DNA from: Betaproteobacteria bacterium
GTDB lineage: Bacteria; Pseudomonadota; Gammaproteobacteria; Burkholderiales; Casimicrobiaceae
Direction: 5' to 3'
DNA: 64,000 nt
NCBI GenBank assembly: GCA_016717855.1
Contig: JADKEV010000024.1
Coordinates: forward strand, 44,227-108,226
The translations under genes were made by a program, and so were the position numbers. Below are positions 43,319 through 52,986 of the stretch, piece by piece; position 1 is the stretch's first letter; each line of letters starts with the position of its first letter. The notes beneath the pieces are model-generated. The model was not told the origin of the DNA. It did not search any database and saw only the letters and a list, made by a program, of their open reading frames with translations.

Positions 43319-43930
43319 TCAAACCCTGGGCAACGTCGACGCCATCGACGGCCGCAGGCTGACCGCCGCGAACCACGCGGCCAGCGCCGGCCGCCCGCCA
43401 CGCCATTGCAAATGGTCGAAGCGCAAGTCGAGGTAGCCCAGCGCGCAGGCGATGGCGATATGGCCGATGTCGAACGCGTCGCCGAAGCCCTTCGCCTCGG
43501 CTTCCATCGCGTCGAGCGCGCCGGTCACCTTCGCGGTCTGCCCGGCCATCCACTCCTGCCAGCGCAAGGCCTCCGGCCGCAACGCCTGCTCGTAACGCAG
43601 CAGGATCGCGGCGTCCATCAAACCGTCGGCCAGCGCCTGGCGTCGCAGCGCGCTCCAGCGGGCGGACCCCGCCGGCGGAAACAGCCGTGGCGCGCCGGAC
43701 AACTGGTCCAGGTATTCGCAGATCACCGGCGAGTCGTAGAGCGAGCTGCCGTCGTCGAGAAGAAGCGTCGGAATCTTGCCCAGCGGGTTGCCGCGCGCCA
43801 CGTCTTCATTGCGGCTGACCGGCGTGACGGTGGCCGGCTCCTGCACGACGCGCGCGCCGAGGCCGAGTTCGGCGATGGTGACGGAAGCCTTGCGCCCGAA
43901 GGGAGACGCGGGAGAGACATAGAGTTTCAT
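43319..43930 (-). CDS. Glutathione S-transferase family protein
   Basis: The 203-aa protein has the thioredoxin-like N-terminal GST domain (KLYVSPASPFGRKASVTIAEL, GNPLGKIPTLLLDDGSSLYDSPVICEYLDQL) and the all-helical C-terminal domain (RRQALADGLMDAAILLRYE, DIGHIAIACALGYLDLRFD). The catalytic residue is probably the serine of SPASPFGRK, as in YibF-type GSTs. The substrate is unknown. It stands 109 bp upstream of the 3-hydroxybutyryl-CoA dehydrogenase on the same strand. Confidence 0.92.
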   Translation of the reverse strand: MKLYVSPASPFGRKASVTIAELGLGARVVQEPATVTPVSRNEDVARGNPLGKIPTLLLDDGSSLYDSPVICEYLDQLSGAPRLFPPAGSARWSALRRQALADGLMDAAILLRYEQALRPEALRWQEWMAGQTAKVTGALDAMEAEAKGFGDAFDIGHIAIACALGYLDLRFDHLQWRGGRPALAAWFAAVSLRPSMASTLPRV

Positions 43931-44025
43931 TGGAGTGTCCTGTGGATTGGAAAGTCGGATCGGCCGCGGCCCCGATTAGTGAATTCTGCCGGCGCGGGCG
44001 GCCAGGAACCCGGCGCGGCAGAGGG

Positions 44026-44862
44026 TCATCGCAGGTCCACGCTCTTGACGTGGTCCATGTCGGGGAATACCTGGTTCTCGCCGACCATGCCCCAGATGAA
44101 TGTATACGACTTGGTGCCCACGCCGGTGTGTATCGACCAGCTCGGGCTGATCACCGCCTGTTCGTTGGCGACGACCAGGTGGCGCGTTTCCTGCGGCTGC
44201 CCCATCATGTGAAACACCACCCCGTCTTCGCCCAGCCGGAAGTAGAAGTAGACCTCCATCCGCCGATCGTGCGTATGGCAGGGCATCGTGTTCCACATGC
44301 TGCCCTCCTCGAGCTTGGTCATCCCCATTACAAGCTGGCATGACGCCAGGACGTTGGGTACGATGAACTTGTAGATCGTGCGCCGGTTGCTGGTCCGCGG
44401 ATCGCCGAGGGTCTCGGGCGACGCCTCGGCCAGCGTGATCCGGCGGTGGGGATGCGCGTGGTGCGCCGGCGCGCTGTTGTAGTACAGGCGCGCCGGCTTC
44501 CGCGGATCGGCGCTGGCAAAGGTGACCACGCGCGCCCCCATCCCGATGTACAGAGCTTCCTCGGCATGGACTTCGAACCTGGCGCCGTCGACGGTCACTA
44601 CCGCATCGCCGCCGATGTTGATCAGCCCGAGTTCGCGCCGCTCGAGGAAGAAATCGGTCCCCGTGTGCTTGCCCAGTTCCGGCGCGAACGCCAGTTCGCC
44701 GCCGGTCGGACAGATGCCCCCCACAATGATCCGGTCGATCTGCGAATACGTCAGCGTGATTTCGCCCGGCACGAAGATCCTCTCGATCAGGAAGTGCCGG
44801 CGCAGGCCCGCGGTATCCAACGTGCGTGCATGTTCGCTGTGCACCGGTTGACGTATCTCCAT
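44026..44862 (-). CDS. kduI: 5-dehydro-4-deoxy-D-glucuronate isomerase
   Basis: KduI is a cupin-fold zinc isomerase that acts on the unsaturated uronate released from pectin, giving 3-deoxy-D-glycero-2,5-hexodiulosonate. The 278-aa product is full length and carries the metal-binding region NTMPCHTHDRRMEVYFYF, the AHPHRRITLAEASPETLGD segment, NRRTIYKFIVPNVLASCQLVMGMTKLEEGSMWN and the terminal WGMVGENQVFPDMDHV. The ATG at 44862 matches the family start (MEIRQPVHSE). No pectin-degrading genes or adjacent kduD accompany it; a generic short-chain dehydrogenase lies 2 kb away. Confidence 0.95.
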   Translation of the reverse strand: MEIRQPVHSEHARTLDTAGLRRHFLIERIFVPGEITLTYSQIDRIIVGGICPTGGELAFAPELGKHTGTDFFLERRELGLINIGGDAVVTVDGARFEVHAEEALYIGMGARVVTFASADPRKPARLYYNSAPAHHAHPHRRITLAEASPETLGDPRTSNRRTIYKFIVPNVLASCQLVMGMTKLEEGSMWNTMPCHTHDRRMEVYFYFRLGEDGVVFHMMGQPQETRHLVVANEQAVISPSWSIHTGVGTKSYTFIWGMVGENQVFPDMDHVKSVDLR

Positions 44863-45081
44863 GGCAGGTCCTTTTCTGGTCTGGCGTTCGATGTGCCGGC
44901 CCGCGACGGCAGGAGCCGGCATCCCCGCGCGCGACCGGGAGCCGACCCGCGGCGCGGGGAGGCAATCTTGCTGCGGGGAAGACCGAAATTATACCGAACG
45001 CCCGCCGCTCGATGGCGGCGGCAACGGCCGGACGCGGTTCCCGGGCGCGGGGTTGCGGCCGGTCAAAAGCGGCCGACGGAC

Positions 45082-45087
45082 TACAAT
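45082..45087 (+). promoter_or_regulatory. Candidate -10 box of ettA
   Basis: TACAAT lies 47 bp before the ettA ATG in the 271-bp gap between kduI and ettA. No well-spaced -35 box was found, and nothing else was recognised in that gap. Confidence 0.35.
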
Positions 45088-45133
45088 TGCGGTTTGTCGC
45101 ACTCACACCCTATCCGGAAAGACGCACTTTTTC

Positions 45134-46798
<1,665 letters not shown>

Positions 46799-46848
46799 GG
46801 ATCAGGCGCCGCCGACCGGATGTGTCAGGACAAGGGTTTGCGCCGGCG

Positions 46849-46879
46849 GTAGGATGGGTCGAGCGCAGCGACACCCATC
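46849..46879 (+). repeat. 31-bp REP-like repeat, copy 4
   Basis: It starts GTAGGATGGGTCGAGCGCAG and ends CGACACCCATC, with two differences from copy 1. It lies in the convergent gap between ettA and the short-chain dehydrogenase and is in direct orientation with copy 5, 65 bp away. Confidence 0.78.
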
Positions 46880-46899
46880 TCGTTCTTCGAAGAAACACC

Positions 46900-46940
46900 C
46901 CTCACGCCAGCCCTCTCCCCGCAGGCGGGGCGAGCGAGAC
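46900..46940. repeat. Second dispersed-type hairpin repeat between two REP copies
   Basis: CCTCACGCCAGCCCTCTCCC is followed by a CCCCGC-AG-GCGGGG hairpin (46917-46930) and CGAGCG. The pattern of CCTCTCCCCGC..GCGGGG is a widespread intergenic repeat in proteobacteria. It fills most of the spacer between REP copies 4 and 5. Confidence 0.5.
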
Positions 46941-46944
46941 TCTC

Positions 46945-46975
46945 GCAGGATGGGTCGAGCGCATCGATACCCATC
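46945..46975 (+). repeat. 31-bp REP-like repeat, copy 5
   Basis: It starts GCAGGATGGGTCGAGCGCAT and ends CGATACCCATC. The GTAG head has changed to GCAG, but the outer pairing is kept. It is a direct repeat of copy 4. Confidence 0.75.
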
Positions 46976-47021
46976 TCGTTGCGACGACGTCTGCGGCAAC
47001 GCACAAGCAGGCGCGGTACCG

Positions 47022-47780
47022 CTACCCGCGTCCAACAAACGGCATCTTCGTCGCCATGATGGTCATGAACTGCACGTTGGCGTCGAGCGGCAGCCCCGCC
47101 ATATAGACGACCGCGCTGGCGACGTGCTGGACATCCATCAGCGGTTCGATCGCGATCTCGCCATTAGCCTGCGGCACGCCCCTGGCCATGCGCGCGGCCA
47201 TCTCGGTGCCGGCGTTGCCGATGTCGATCTGGCTGCAGGCGATATCGTGTTTGCGCCCGTCCAGCGAGGTCGACTTGGTCAGGCCGGTGATCGCGTGCTT
47301 GGTCGAGGTGTACGCCGCGGAGTTGGGCCGCGGCGCGTGCGCGGAGATCGAGCCGTTGTTGATGATGCGCCCGCCGCGCGGCGTCTGGTCCTTCATGATC
47401 CGGATCGCTTCCTGCGTGCACAGGAACGCGCCCGTCAGGTTGATGTCGACGACGGACTTCCACTGCTCGAAGCTGAGGTCCTCCAGCGGAATCGCCGGCG
47501 CGCCGATGCCAGCGTTGTTGAACAGGACGTCGAGCCGCCCGTAGGCTTCCTTCGCCCGGGCGAACAGACTGCGCACCGACTCCGGATTGCCGACGTCGGT
47601 CGGCACGGCAAGCGCCTGGCCGGCGGGGACGCCCGCTTCGGCGATCGCCTGCGCTAACGGCTCCGCGCGGCGACCGGCAAAGACCACGTTGTAGCCGTTG
47701 CGGAGCAGGGCAATCGCCGACGCCTTGCCGATGCCGGTGCCGGCACCGGTGATGATCGCGACCTTTCTTGAAGTGTTCAT
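47022..47780 (-). CDS. Short-chain dehydrogenase/reductase (SDR)
   Basis: The 252-aa classical SDR has the cofactor motif AIITGAGTGIGKASAIALLR, the NNAGIGAP stretch, a catalytic serine in INNGSISAHAP and the YTSTKHAITGLTKS active site (YxxxK). An arginine after the second strand (FAGRRAE) suggests preference for NADP. It is not clearly one of the well-named SDRs; KduD-like activity is conceivable given kduI nearby but not supported by specific residues. It converges on ettA across the REP cluster. Confidence 0.93.
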   Translation of the reverse strand: MNTSRKVAIITGAGTGIGKASAIALLRNGYNVVFAGRRAEPLAQAIAEAGVPAGQALAVPTDVGNPESVRSLFARAKEAYGRLDVLFNNAGIGAPAIPLEDLSFEQWKSVVDINLTGAFLCTQEAIRIMKDQTPRGGRIINNGSISAHAPRPNSAAYTSTKHAITGLTKSTSLDGRKHDIACSQIDIGNAGTEMAARMARGVPQANGEIAIEPLMDVQHVASAVVYMAGLPLDANVQFMTIMATKMPFVGRG

Positions 47781-47886
47781 GGCGAGCGCAGTCCTTTGGT
47801 GTGTTGTGGTCGAATCCGGAACGGGAGCCGCGAGAGTAGAACTTCGGGGCCAGGCGTGTCAAATCGACGCCGTGCGGGGATCTCCG

Positions 47887-48468
47887 TCAGAACCCGGAGC
47901 CTGGCAGCTTCAGGAATTCCTCTTCCTCGGGTGTCGACGCGCGACCGAGTATCCGGTTGCGGTGCGGAAAGCGGCCGAAGCGCGCGATGATGTCGCGGTG
48001 GCGCACGGCGTATTCGACGATTCCTTCCATCTCCGGTTCCGCAGCGAGCGCGAGGAACAGCGCGACCGAGCGCTCCTGCATCGCCATGTCCTCGGCGTGC
48101 TCCAGCGGCAGATAGACGAACCAGCGCTCAACCGGCGTGAGCCGGCGGTCGCTGCCGGTACCTACCAGCGCAAGTGCCGCCGCCAGCGCCAGCGGATCGC
48201 CGGCGAACGCGCGCGGAGTATCGCGAAAGGCGTTTCGCGTGAACTGGTCGAGCAGGATGATGCGCGCCAGGGCGCCGCGCGGCTCACTGTCCCATACGAG
48301 GAATCCGCCCACAAGCGCCTGCTCTATCTGGGCACCGAACCGCTGCCGGATCAGCAGGTCGAACGCCGCGTCCTTGCGAAACCACTCGGGACGCGACTTG
48401 TGGTGCCTGGGATCGCCCGGCGGCAGGTACCAGAAATCCAGGATGGGTTGCCACGCTGCCATGTTCAT
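47887..48468 (-). CDS. DUF924 family protein
   Basis: The 193-aa protein matches the DUF924 family: ILDFWYLPPGDPRHHKSRPEWFRKDAAFD, LARIILLDQFTRNAFRDTPRAFAGD, YLPLEHAEDMAMQERSVALF and ARFGRFPHRNRILGRASTPEEEEFL. The family adopts a TPR-like helical fold, and its function is unknown. The ATG at 48468 is used (MNMAAWQP). It stands 31 bp after the monooxygenase-domain gene on the same strand. Confidence 0.93.
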   Translation of the reverse strand: MNMAAWQPILDFWYLPPGDPRHHKSRPEWFRKDAAFDLLIRQRFGAQIEQALVGGFLVWDSEPRGALARIILLDQFTRNAFRDTPRAFAGDPLALAAALALVGTGSDRRLTPVERWFVYLPLEHAEDMAMQERSVALFLALAAEPEMEGIVEYAVRHRDIIARFGRFPHRNRILGRASTPEEEEFLKLPGSGF

Positions 48469-48498
48469 GCTCCGGGAAGCCGCGTCCGCGCGCCCAGC

Positions 48499-48807
48499 TC
48501 AGGCCGGCGCGAGGACGCGCAATTCCATGCCACGGACGAACTCCTTCACGCGGGTCCGGTATGCCTGCATGTGCGGCGCCACGGCATGCGCCCTGAGCGC
48601 CGCGGCGTCTTCCCACTTTTCCACGACCACGACCCGGTCGGCGCCGAGCTTGTGCTGCGTCGGGATTCCCGATTCGGTGTCGATGGCGGGGCCGTACTCC
48701 AGGCAGCCGGCTTCGGCGCGGACGTCGGCGATGATCTTGCGGAACTCGGCAAGGAAGGCATCGCGCGTGCCCGGCGCGAGGTCGATGGTGGCGATCACAT
48801 GAATCAT
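48499..48807 (-). CDS. ABM-domain putative quinol monooxygenase (YgiN-like)
   Basis: The 102-aa protein is a dimeric ferredoxin-like antibiotic biosynthesis monooxygenase domain: IHVIATIDLAPGTRDAFLAEF, EAGCLEYGPAIDTES, DRVVVVEKWEDAAALRAHAVAPHM and the C-terminal RVKEFVRGMELRVL. Members such as YgiN oxidise small quinols without a cofactor; the substrate here is unknown. The ATG at 48807 fixes the usual length. It is close to the DUF924 gene and may be co-transcribed. Confidence 0.9.
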   Translation of the reverse strand: MIHVIATIDLAPGTRDAFLAEFRKIIADVRAEAGCLEYGPAIDTESGIPTQHKLGADRVVVVEKWEDAAALRAHAVAPHMQAYRTRVKEFVRGMELRVLAPA

Positions 48808-48943
48808 GGGGGGTCCGGTGGGGATTGCGTCGTGGCGGTGCGCCAGTTTAGCCGAACAACGGGTGCCGGGCGAGCGCGCCGCGCGGCCCCGGGCCCCCGG
48901 GGCGGGGCTGCGGGCCAAACCAGCAACGCCATTCAACTGACCG

Positions 48944-50059
48944 CTAGCGCATCCCGATCGGCGTGTCGCCGAACACGCGCCCGGCCTCTTTTGGTGGTGA
49001 GCGCCAGTATTGCACCGGCGCCGCGACCGAGCCGCCCAGTTGCGCGGCCGCGTGCCAGGCCCAGCGCGGGTCCCACAACACACCGCGCCCGACCGCCACC
49101 AGGTCGGCGTCGCCGGCGGCAACGATCGCCTCCGCCTGCCGCGGCTCGGTGATCAGCCCCACCGTCATCGTCGCGATGCCGGTCTCCTGGCGGATCATGC
49201 GCGCGAGATGGACCTGGTATCCGGGCCCGAGTGGAATCTTCTGTTGCGGCGATACGCCGCCCGACGACGTGTCGATCCAGTCGCAGCCGCGCGCATGCAG
49301 CGCGCGCGCCAGCACCAGCGTCTGCGCCGGATCCCACCCGCCTTCGACCCAGTCGGTCGCCGAGACCCGCACGCCCAGCGGGCGGTCGGCGGGCCACTCG
49401 GCGCGCACGGCAGCGAAGACTTCCAGCGGGAAGCGCAGCCGGTTCTCCAGCGCGCCACCGTAGCCGTCGGTGCGCCGGTTCGAAATGGGTGAGAGGAATT
49501 CGTGGAGCAAGTAACCATGCGCGCAGTGCAATTCCAGCGCGTCGAAGCCCAGGCGCAGCGCGCGCCGGGCGCTGGCCACGAATGCGTCGCGGATCCGCGC
49601 CAGCCCCGCGGCGTCGAGTGCATCCGGCGGCGCCTCGCCGTCGCGCTGCGCAACCGCCGACGGCGCCACCGGCCGCCAGCCGCCGGCACTGGGAGGGATG
49701 AGCATGCCGGACTCCCACGGCACATGGCTCGAAGCCTTGCGGCCGGCATGCGCGAGCTGAATACCCACGCGCGTCGGGGTCCACCGCCGCAGCGCGGCCA
49801 GCACGCGCGCCAGCGCCGCCTCGTTCGCATCGGAGTAAAGCCCGAGGCAACCGTGGGTGATGCGGCCGATCGCCTCCACCGCCGTCGCCTCGAGCACCAG
49901 CAAGCCGGGACTGCCCAGCGCGAGCGAACCCAGATGCATCAGATGCCAGTCCGTGGCGGAGCCGTCCTCGGCCGAGTACTGGCACATGGGCGAGACGACG
50001 ATGCGATTGGGCAGCGTCAGCCCGCGCAGGGAGAACGGAGAGAAGAGTTGGCTGGTCAT
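48944..50059 (-). CDS. NADH:flavin oxidoreductase of the old yellow enzyme family (YqjM/NemA-like)
   Basis: This FMN enzyme reduces activated double bonds such as those of enals and enones. The 371-aa TIM-barrel protein has FSLRGLTLPNRIVVSPMCQYSAEDG (the cysteine position of YqjM-type enzymes), IQLAHAGRKASSH with catalytic histidine, ELHCAHGYLLHEFLSPISNRRTDGYGG, VRVSATDWVEGGW and DLVAVGRGVLWDPRWAW. The ATG at 50059 gives the standard start; a longer frame from 50086 is possible. The physiological substrate is unknown; detoxification is the common assumption. Confidence 0.95.
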   Translation of the reverse strand: MTSQLFSPFSLRGLTLPNRIVVSPMCQYSAEDGSATDWHLMHLGSLALGSPGLLVLEATAVEAIGRITHGCLGLYSDANEAALARVLAALRRWTPTRVGIQLAHAGRKASSHVPWESGMLIPPSAGGWRPVAPSAVAQRDGEAPPDALDAAGLARIRDAFVASARRALRLGFDALELHCAHGYLLHEFLSPISNRRTDGYGGALENRLRFPLEVFAAVRAEWPADRPLGVRVSATDWVEGGWDPAQTLVLARALHARGCDWIDTSSGGVSPQQKIPLGPGYQVHLARMIRQETGIATMTVGLITEPRQAEAIVAAGDADLVAVGRGVLWDPRWAWHAAAQLGGSVAAPVQYWRSPPKEAGRVFGDTPIGMR

Positions 50060-50192
50060 GGCGAGGAGAGGGAGCGGATGGTCCAAGAGTGGATCGGGAC
50101 TGCGCAGCGTCGGAGCGCGTGGTGGCGGACAGAGACCGAGTTTACGCGGTGCGCGCGCATCGCGAAGGCTCGGCCGCCGCCTGGCGCCGTTG

Positions 50193-50831
50193 TCAGCGTG
50201 GCAGCTCGACGCCCAGCCGCAGCGTCAGCACGCGCAGCGTGAATATCAGGATCGCGCCCAGCGTCACGGCTGCCGACTCGGCAACACCCACGGCCAGCAG
50301 GCCGAGCAGCGCCCAATTGCCGAGGAATGCGCAGGTCGCATACGGCCTGCCGTCGCGCAGGATCATCGGCATCTCGTTGCACACGATGTCGCGCAGCAGG
50401 CCACCGCAGACGGCGGTTATGACGCCCATCATGACCGCGGTGAAGGGCGGCATCCCCATGGCGATGGCGAGCTGGGTGCCCGCCGCGGAAAAAATGCCGA
50501 GGCCGATCGCGTCGAAAACGATCAGCGCGCGCGCCGACACATTGCCGGAACTGAACCGGAGCAGCCACGGCGCGGACAGCGTAAGCACAAAGACCGCCCA
50601 GACCATCCACTCATGGGCGACCCAGTAGAACGGACGGCGGTCGAGCAGCACGTCGCGCAGCGTTCCGCCGCCGAACGCGGTGAGAAAGGCAACGACAAAG
50701 GTCCCGACGGCGTCGAGCCGGCGCTGGCGGGCTTCGATTACGCCCGAGACCGCGCTGGCAAAGACCGCGGCGAATTCGAACGCCGTGTACAGCGCCCCGG
50801 CATTGACCTGCACTGCCTGCAGCGGGCTCAT
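50193..50831 (-). CDS. TRIC-type cation channel family protein (UPF0126)
   Basis: The 212-aa membrane protein is an internal duplication of three-helix units, with the glycine hallmark FLTAFGGGTLRDVLLDRRPFYWV in the first and VITAVCGGLLRDIVCNEMPMILR in the second. Bacterial TRIC proteins form trimeric potassium-permeable channels; the earlier name is UPF0126 or YicG. The ATG at 50831 is chosen because it opens the first helix region. It follows the FKBP gene by 28 bp on the same strand. Confidence 0.93.
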   Translation of the reverse strand: MSPLQAVQVNAGALYTAFEFAAVFASAVSGVIEARQRRLDAVGTFVVAFLTAFGGGTLRDVLLDRRPFYWVAHEWMVWAVFVLTLSAPWLLRFSSGNVSARALIVFDAIGLGIFSAAGTQLAIAMGMPPFTAVMMGVITAVCGGLLRDIVCNEMPMILRDGRPYATCAFLGNWALLGLLAVGVAESAAVTLGAILIFTLRVLTLRLGVELPR

Positions 50832-50859
50832 CGCCGGCACTGGGGCGCGGAATGACCGG

Positions 50860-51207
50860 TCAGACGCCCAGCAGTTCCACGACGAACAGCAGCGTGGCAT
50901 TTGCCGGAATCACGCCGCCGGCGCCGCGCGCGCCGTAGCCCAACTCGGGCGGGATCACCAGGCGCCGCGTGCCGCCGACCCGCATGCCTTGCACGCCCTC
51001 GTCCCAACCCTTGATCACGCGCCCTGCGCCCAGCGCGAACCCGAACGGCTCGTTGCGATCCTTGCTCGAGTCGAACTTCTTCCCGGCCTGGCCGTCCTGA
51101 TAAAGCCAGCCGGTGTAATGCACGCTGACCTGCTGGCCGGCGCGGGCTTGCTCGCCGGTGCCGGCGATGGTGTCTTCATATTGCAGCCCGGAGGGAGTGG
51201 TGATCAT
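50860..51207 (-). CDS. FKBP-type peptidyl-prolyl cis-trans isomerase
   Basis: This is a single-domain FKBP without signal peptide, so it acts in the cytoplasm. The 115-aa protein has the full binding pocket: VSVHYTGWLYQDGQAGKKFDSS, PFGFALGAGRVIKGWDEGVQGM, GGTRRLVIPPELGYGARGAGG and ATLLFVVELLGV. AAGGA lies before the ATG at 51207; a TTG at 51213 is less likely. Proteins of this size are common in betaproteobacteria and act as folding helpers. Confidence 0.95.
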   Translation of the reverse strand: MITTPSGLQYEDTIAGTGEQARAGQQVSVHYTGWLYQDGQAGKKFDSSKDRNEPFGFALGAGRVIKGWDEGVQGMRVGGTRRLVIPPELGYGARGAGGVIPANATLLFVVELLGV

Positions 51208-51274
51208 CGTCAATCCTTGCGTGAGTGAAGCTCGAATCAGGAAGCGGCCGATACTGCCGCACTAGTGGACTGGG

Positions 51275-51706
51275 TCATCCGTCGCCGTCGCCGCGTCCGG
51301 GCTTTACGCGCTTGAACACGCCGCTCCCCCTGGCCACGAGCAGGCCGGCGGGATCGCGGATCTCGGCCTCGCAGAACGCAAACGAGCGGGTGACCGTCGT
51401 CGTGCGCCCGACCGCGAGCAGGGTTCCGATGCCGGGACGCATGAACTGCACAGACATGTCGACGGTGACCACGCGCATCGCCGGATCGTCGCTGCGCGCC
51501 GCCGCCGCCATCGCCACGTCGAGCACCGTGCACACGACGCCGCCGTGCGCCGCCGACAAGCTGTTGTGCAACTCCGGCCGCAGCACGAGTTCGATCCGCG
51601 CCTCCCCGGGGCGCCATTCGAGCCCGTGGATGTCGAGCCAGGCAAGAAAGGGAACGTGGACGCCGAAGAACTCGTGCGCAGCGCTCGCCGTATCCGCTGC
51701 CGCCAC
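51275..51706 (-). CDS. PaaI-family hotdog thioesterase
   Basis: The 143-aa protein has the PaaI hotdog fold: a catalytic region LHNSLSAAHGGVVCTVLDVAMAAAA (HGG plus acidic residue), VTVDMSVQFMRPGIGTLLAVGRT and the closing CEAEIRDPAGLLVARGSGVFK. Such enzymes hydrolyse aryl- or acyl-CoA esters; the substrate is not known. It begins with GTG at 51706, two bases after the stop of the upstream alpha/beta hydrolase gene, so the two are probably translated together. Confidence 0.9.
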   Translation of the reverse strand: MAAADTASAAHEFFGVHVPFLAWLDIHGLEWRPGEARIELVLRPELHNSLSAAHGGVVCTVLDVAMAAAARSDDPAMRVVTVDMSVQFMRPGIGTLLAVGRTTTVTRSFAFCEAEIRDPAGLLVARGSGVFKRVKPGRGDGDG

Positions 51707-51708
51707 GC

Positions 51709-52935
51709 TCAGTCAGTCCGCAGCACGCGCACGACCCAGGGCAGCGTGATCGTCTCGAAGATGCGCTGATCCGAGAGTTCGTCCGTGCGGCCCATGTGCC
51801 CGCCGCCGGGGTTGAACCACACTTCCTTGGGCGAGCCCGAGCGCATCAGCAGGAACAGATCCTCCGGCGGGACCTGCGTGTCCTGCAAGCCGTTGATCAA
51901 CAGCATCGGCGCCGACGGCTGGTTGATCATGCCTGAGGTCACCAGTGACATCTTCGGTCCGTAGGCGAGGAAGGCGCCCAGATCAGAGACACCGTAAACC
52001 GATGCCCGTGCCTCAAACAGCCCGAACAGGTACTCGCGCGTGGCCAGCGCTTTCTTCTGCCATTCCGGCTGGAAGTACTCGTGTACGGGCGCGGCCTGGA
52101 CTACGGCGCCTCGTATCCGGCTCCGTTCGGTGTACGCGAGCCGCGCCGCCCAGTGTCCGCCCCACGAGCCGCCGTAGACAACGACGCGCCTGGCATCGAG
52201 CTCCGGCCGGCGCGCCACGTAGTCGAGGACCGCCGAGTACTCGCGTTCGGCGCCGGGCGCCGCGATGGCTTGCGTCGACTGGCCGGTGCCCGGCATGTCG
52301 AGCGCAAGATAGGCAACACCATAGGCCAGATACAGGTCGTTTCTCAGCGCCGCGTTTTCCTTGCGCACGTCCAGCCCGCCGATGGTGATCACCAGGGGCG
52401 CGGGGCGGACGTTTCTGGGAATGCGCAGATAGCCGACGATCTGCTTGCCTTCGAACGGAATCCGCACGACTTCGACGGGCGGATCCTGTAGCTTCGCATA
52501 GTCGGCAAAGGCCCCGAGCGCCTGCTGGTAGGCCCGGGCCGTGCCGGGCGAATTCTCCAGCGGAAAGCGGGCAAACAGATAGTATTCGACCGCGCTGCGA
52601 AAGCGCTGGCTTGCCGCGCGCTTGTCGGTGGCCGCCAGCGTCTTTGCCAACTCGAGATGACGGTCCCCCACTGCGGTCCAGACCGCTGCCCACTCGTCGC
52701 GATCCTGGCTCTTGAGATTGCCCAGCGCCTCACGGACTTCGAGCGGATCCAGCCCCGCCACCGGATACGCCTTGCGCTCGGCGCGCGCCTGCACCTCGTT
52801 CTTTATTTCTTCCAGCGTGCGCGGTGGCGCGGATTGCGCGAGCGCCCCCCCGGGGCCGAGCGCGGCGACGACCAGCAGCGCCGCCGACAATAAGAGGGCG
52901 CACGCTCGGCCAGGGCGGAGGGGATTGTTTTTCAT
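51709..52935 (-). CDS. Secreted alpha/beta hydrolase (FrsA/prolyl-oligopeptidase-like)
   Basis: The 408-aa precursor has a signal peptide (RACALLLSAALLVVAALGPGGALAQ), a helical N-terminal region, and an alpha/beta hydrolase domain with the oxyanion block PLVITIGGLDVRKE, the nucleophile elbow VVVYGGSWGGHWAARLA (serine in GxSxG), the acid region LLINGLQDTQVPPED and the histidine in PGGGHMG. The order is that of the FrsA/DUF1100 and peptidase S9 branch. The substrate is unknown. The thioesterase gene follows directly. Confidence 0.88.
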   Translation of the reverse strand: MKNNPLRPGRACALLLSAALLVVAALGPGGALAQSAPPRTLEEIKNEVQARAERKAYPVAGLDPLEVREALGNLKSQDRDEWAAVWTAVGDRHLELAKTLAATDKRAASQRFRSAVEYYLFARFPLENSPGTARAYQQALGAFADYAKLQDPPVEVVRIPFEGKQIVGYLRIPRNVRPAPLVITIGGLDVRKENAALRNDLYLAYGVAYLALDMPGTGQSTQAIAAPGAEREYSAVLDYVARRPELDARRVVVYGGSWGGHWAARLAYTERSRIRGAVVQAAPVHEYFQPEWQKKALATREYLFGLFEARASVYGVSDLGAFLAYGPKMSLVTSGMINQPSAPMLLINGLQDTQVPPEDLFLLMRSGSPKEVWFNPGGGHMGRTDELSDQRIFETITLPWVVRVLRTD

Positions 52936-52986
52936 TGGTGTAACAGCGAAGCATACAAGAATCCGGGCGCCGGGGAAACGGCGCAG

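Noticed and set aside
46849..46975. Two 31-bp direct repeats with a 65-bp spacer as a CRISPR fragment
   Set aside because: The repeats have the same sequence as single REP copies elsewhere, the spacer is itself a hairpin repeat, and no cas genes are present.
47022..47780. Calling the SDR gene kduD because of nearby kduI
   Set aside because: It is 2 kb away, on the far side of ettA, and shows only generic SDR motifs.
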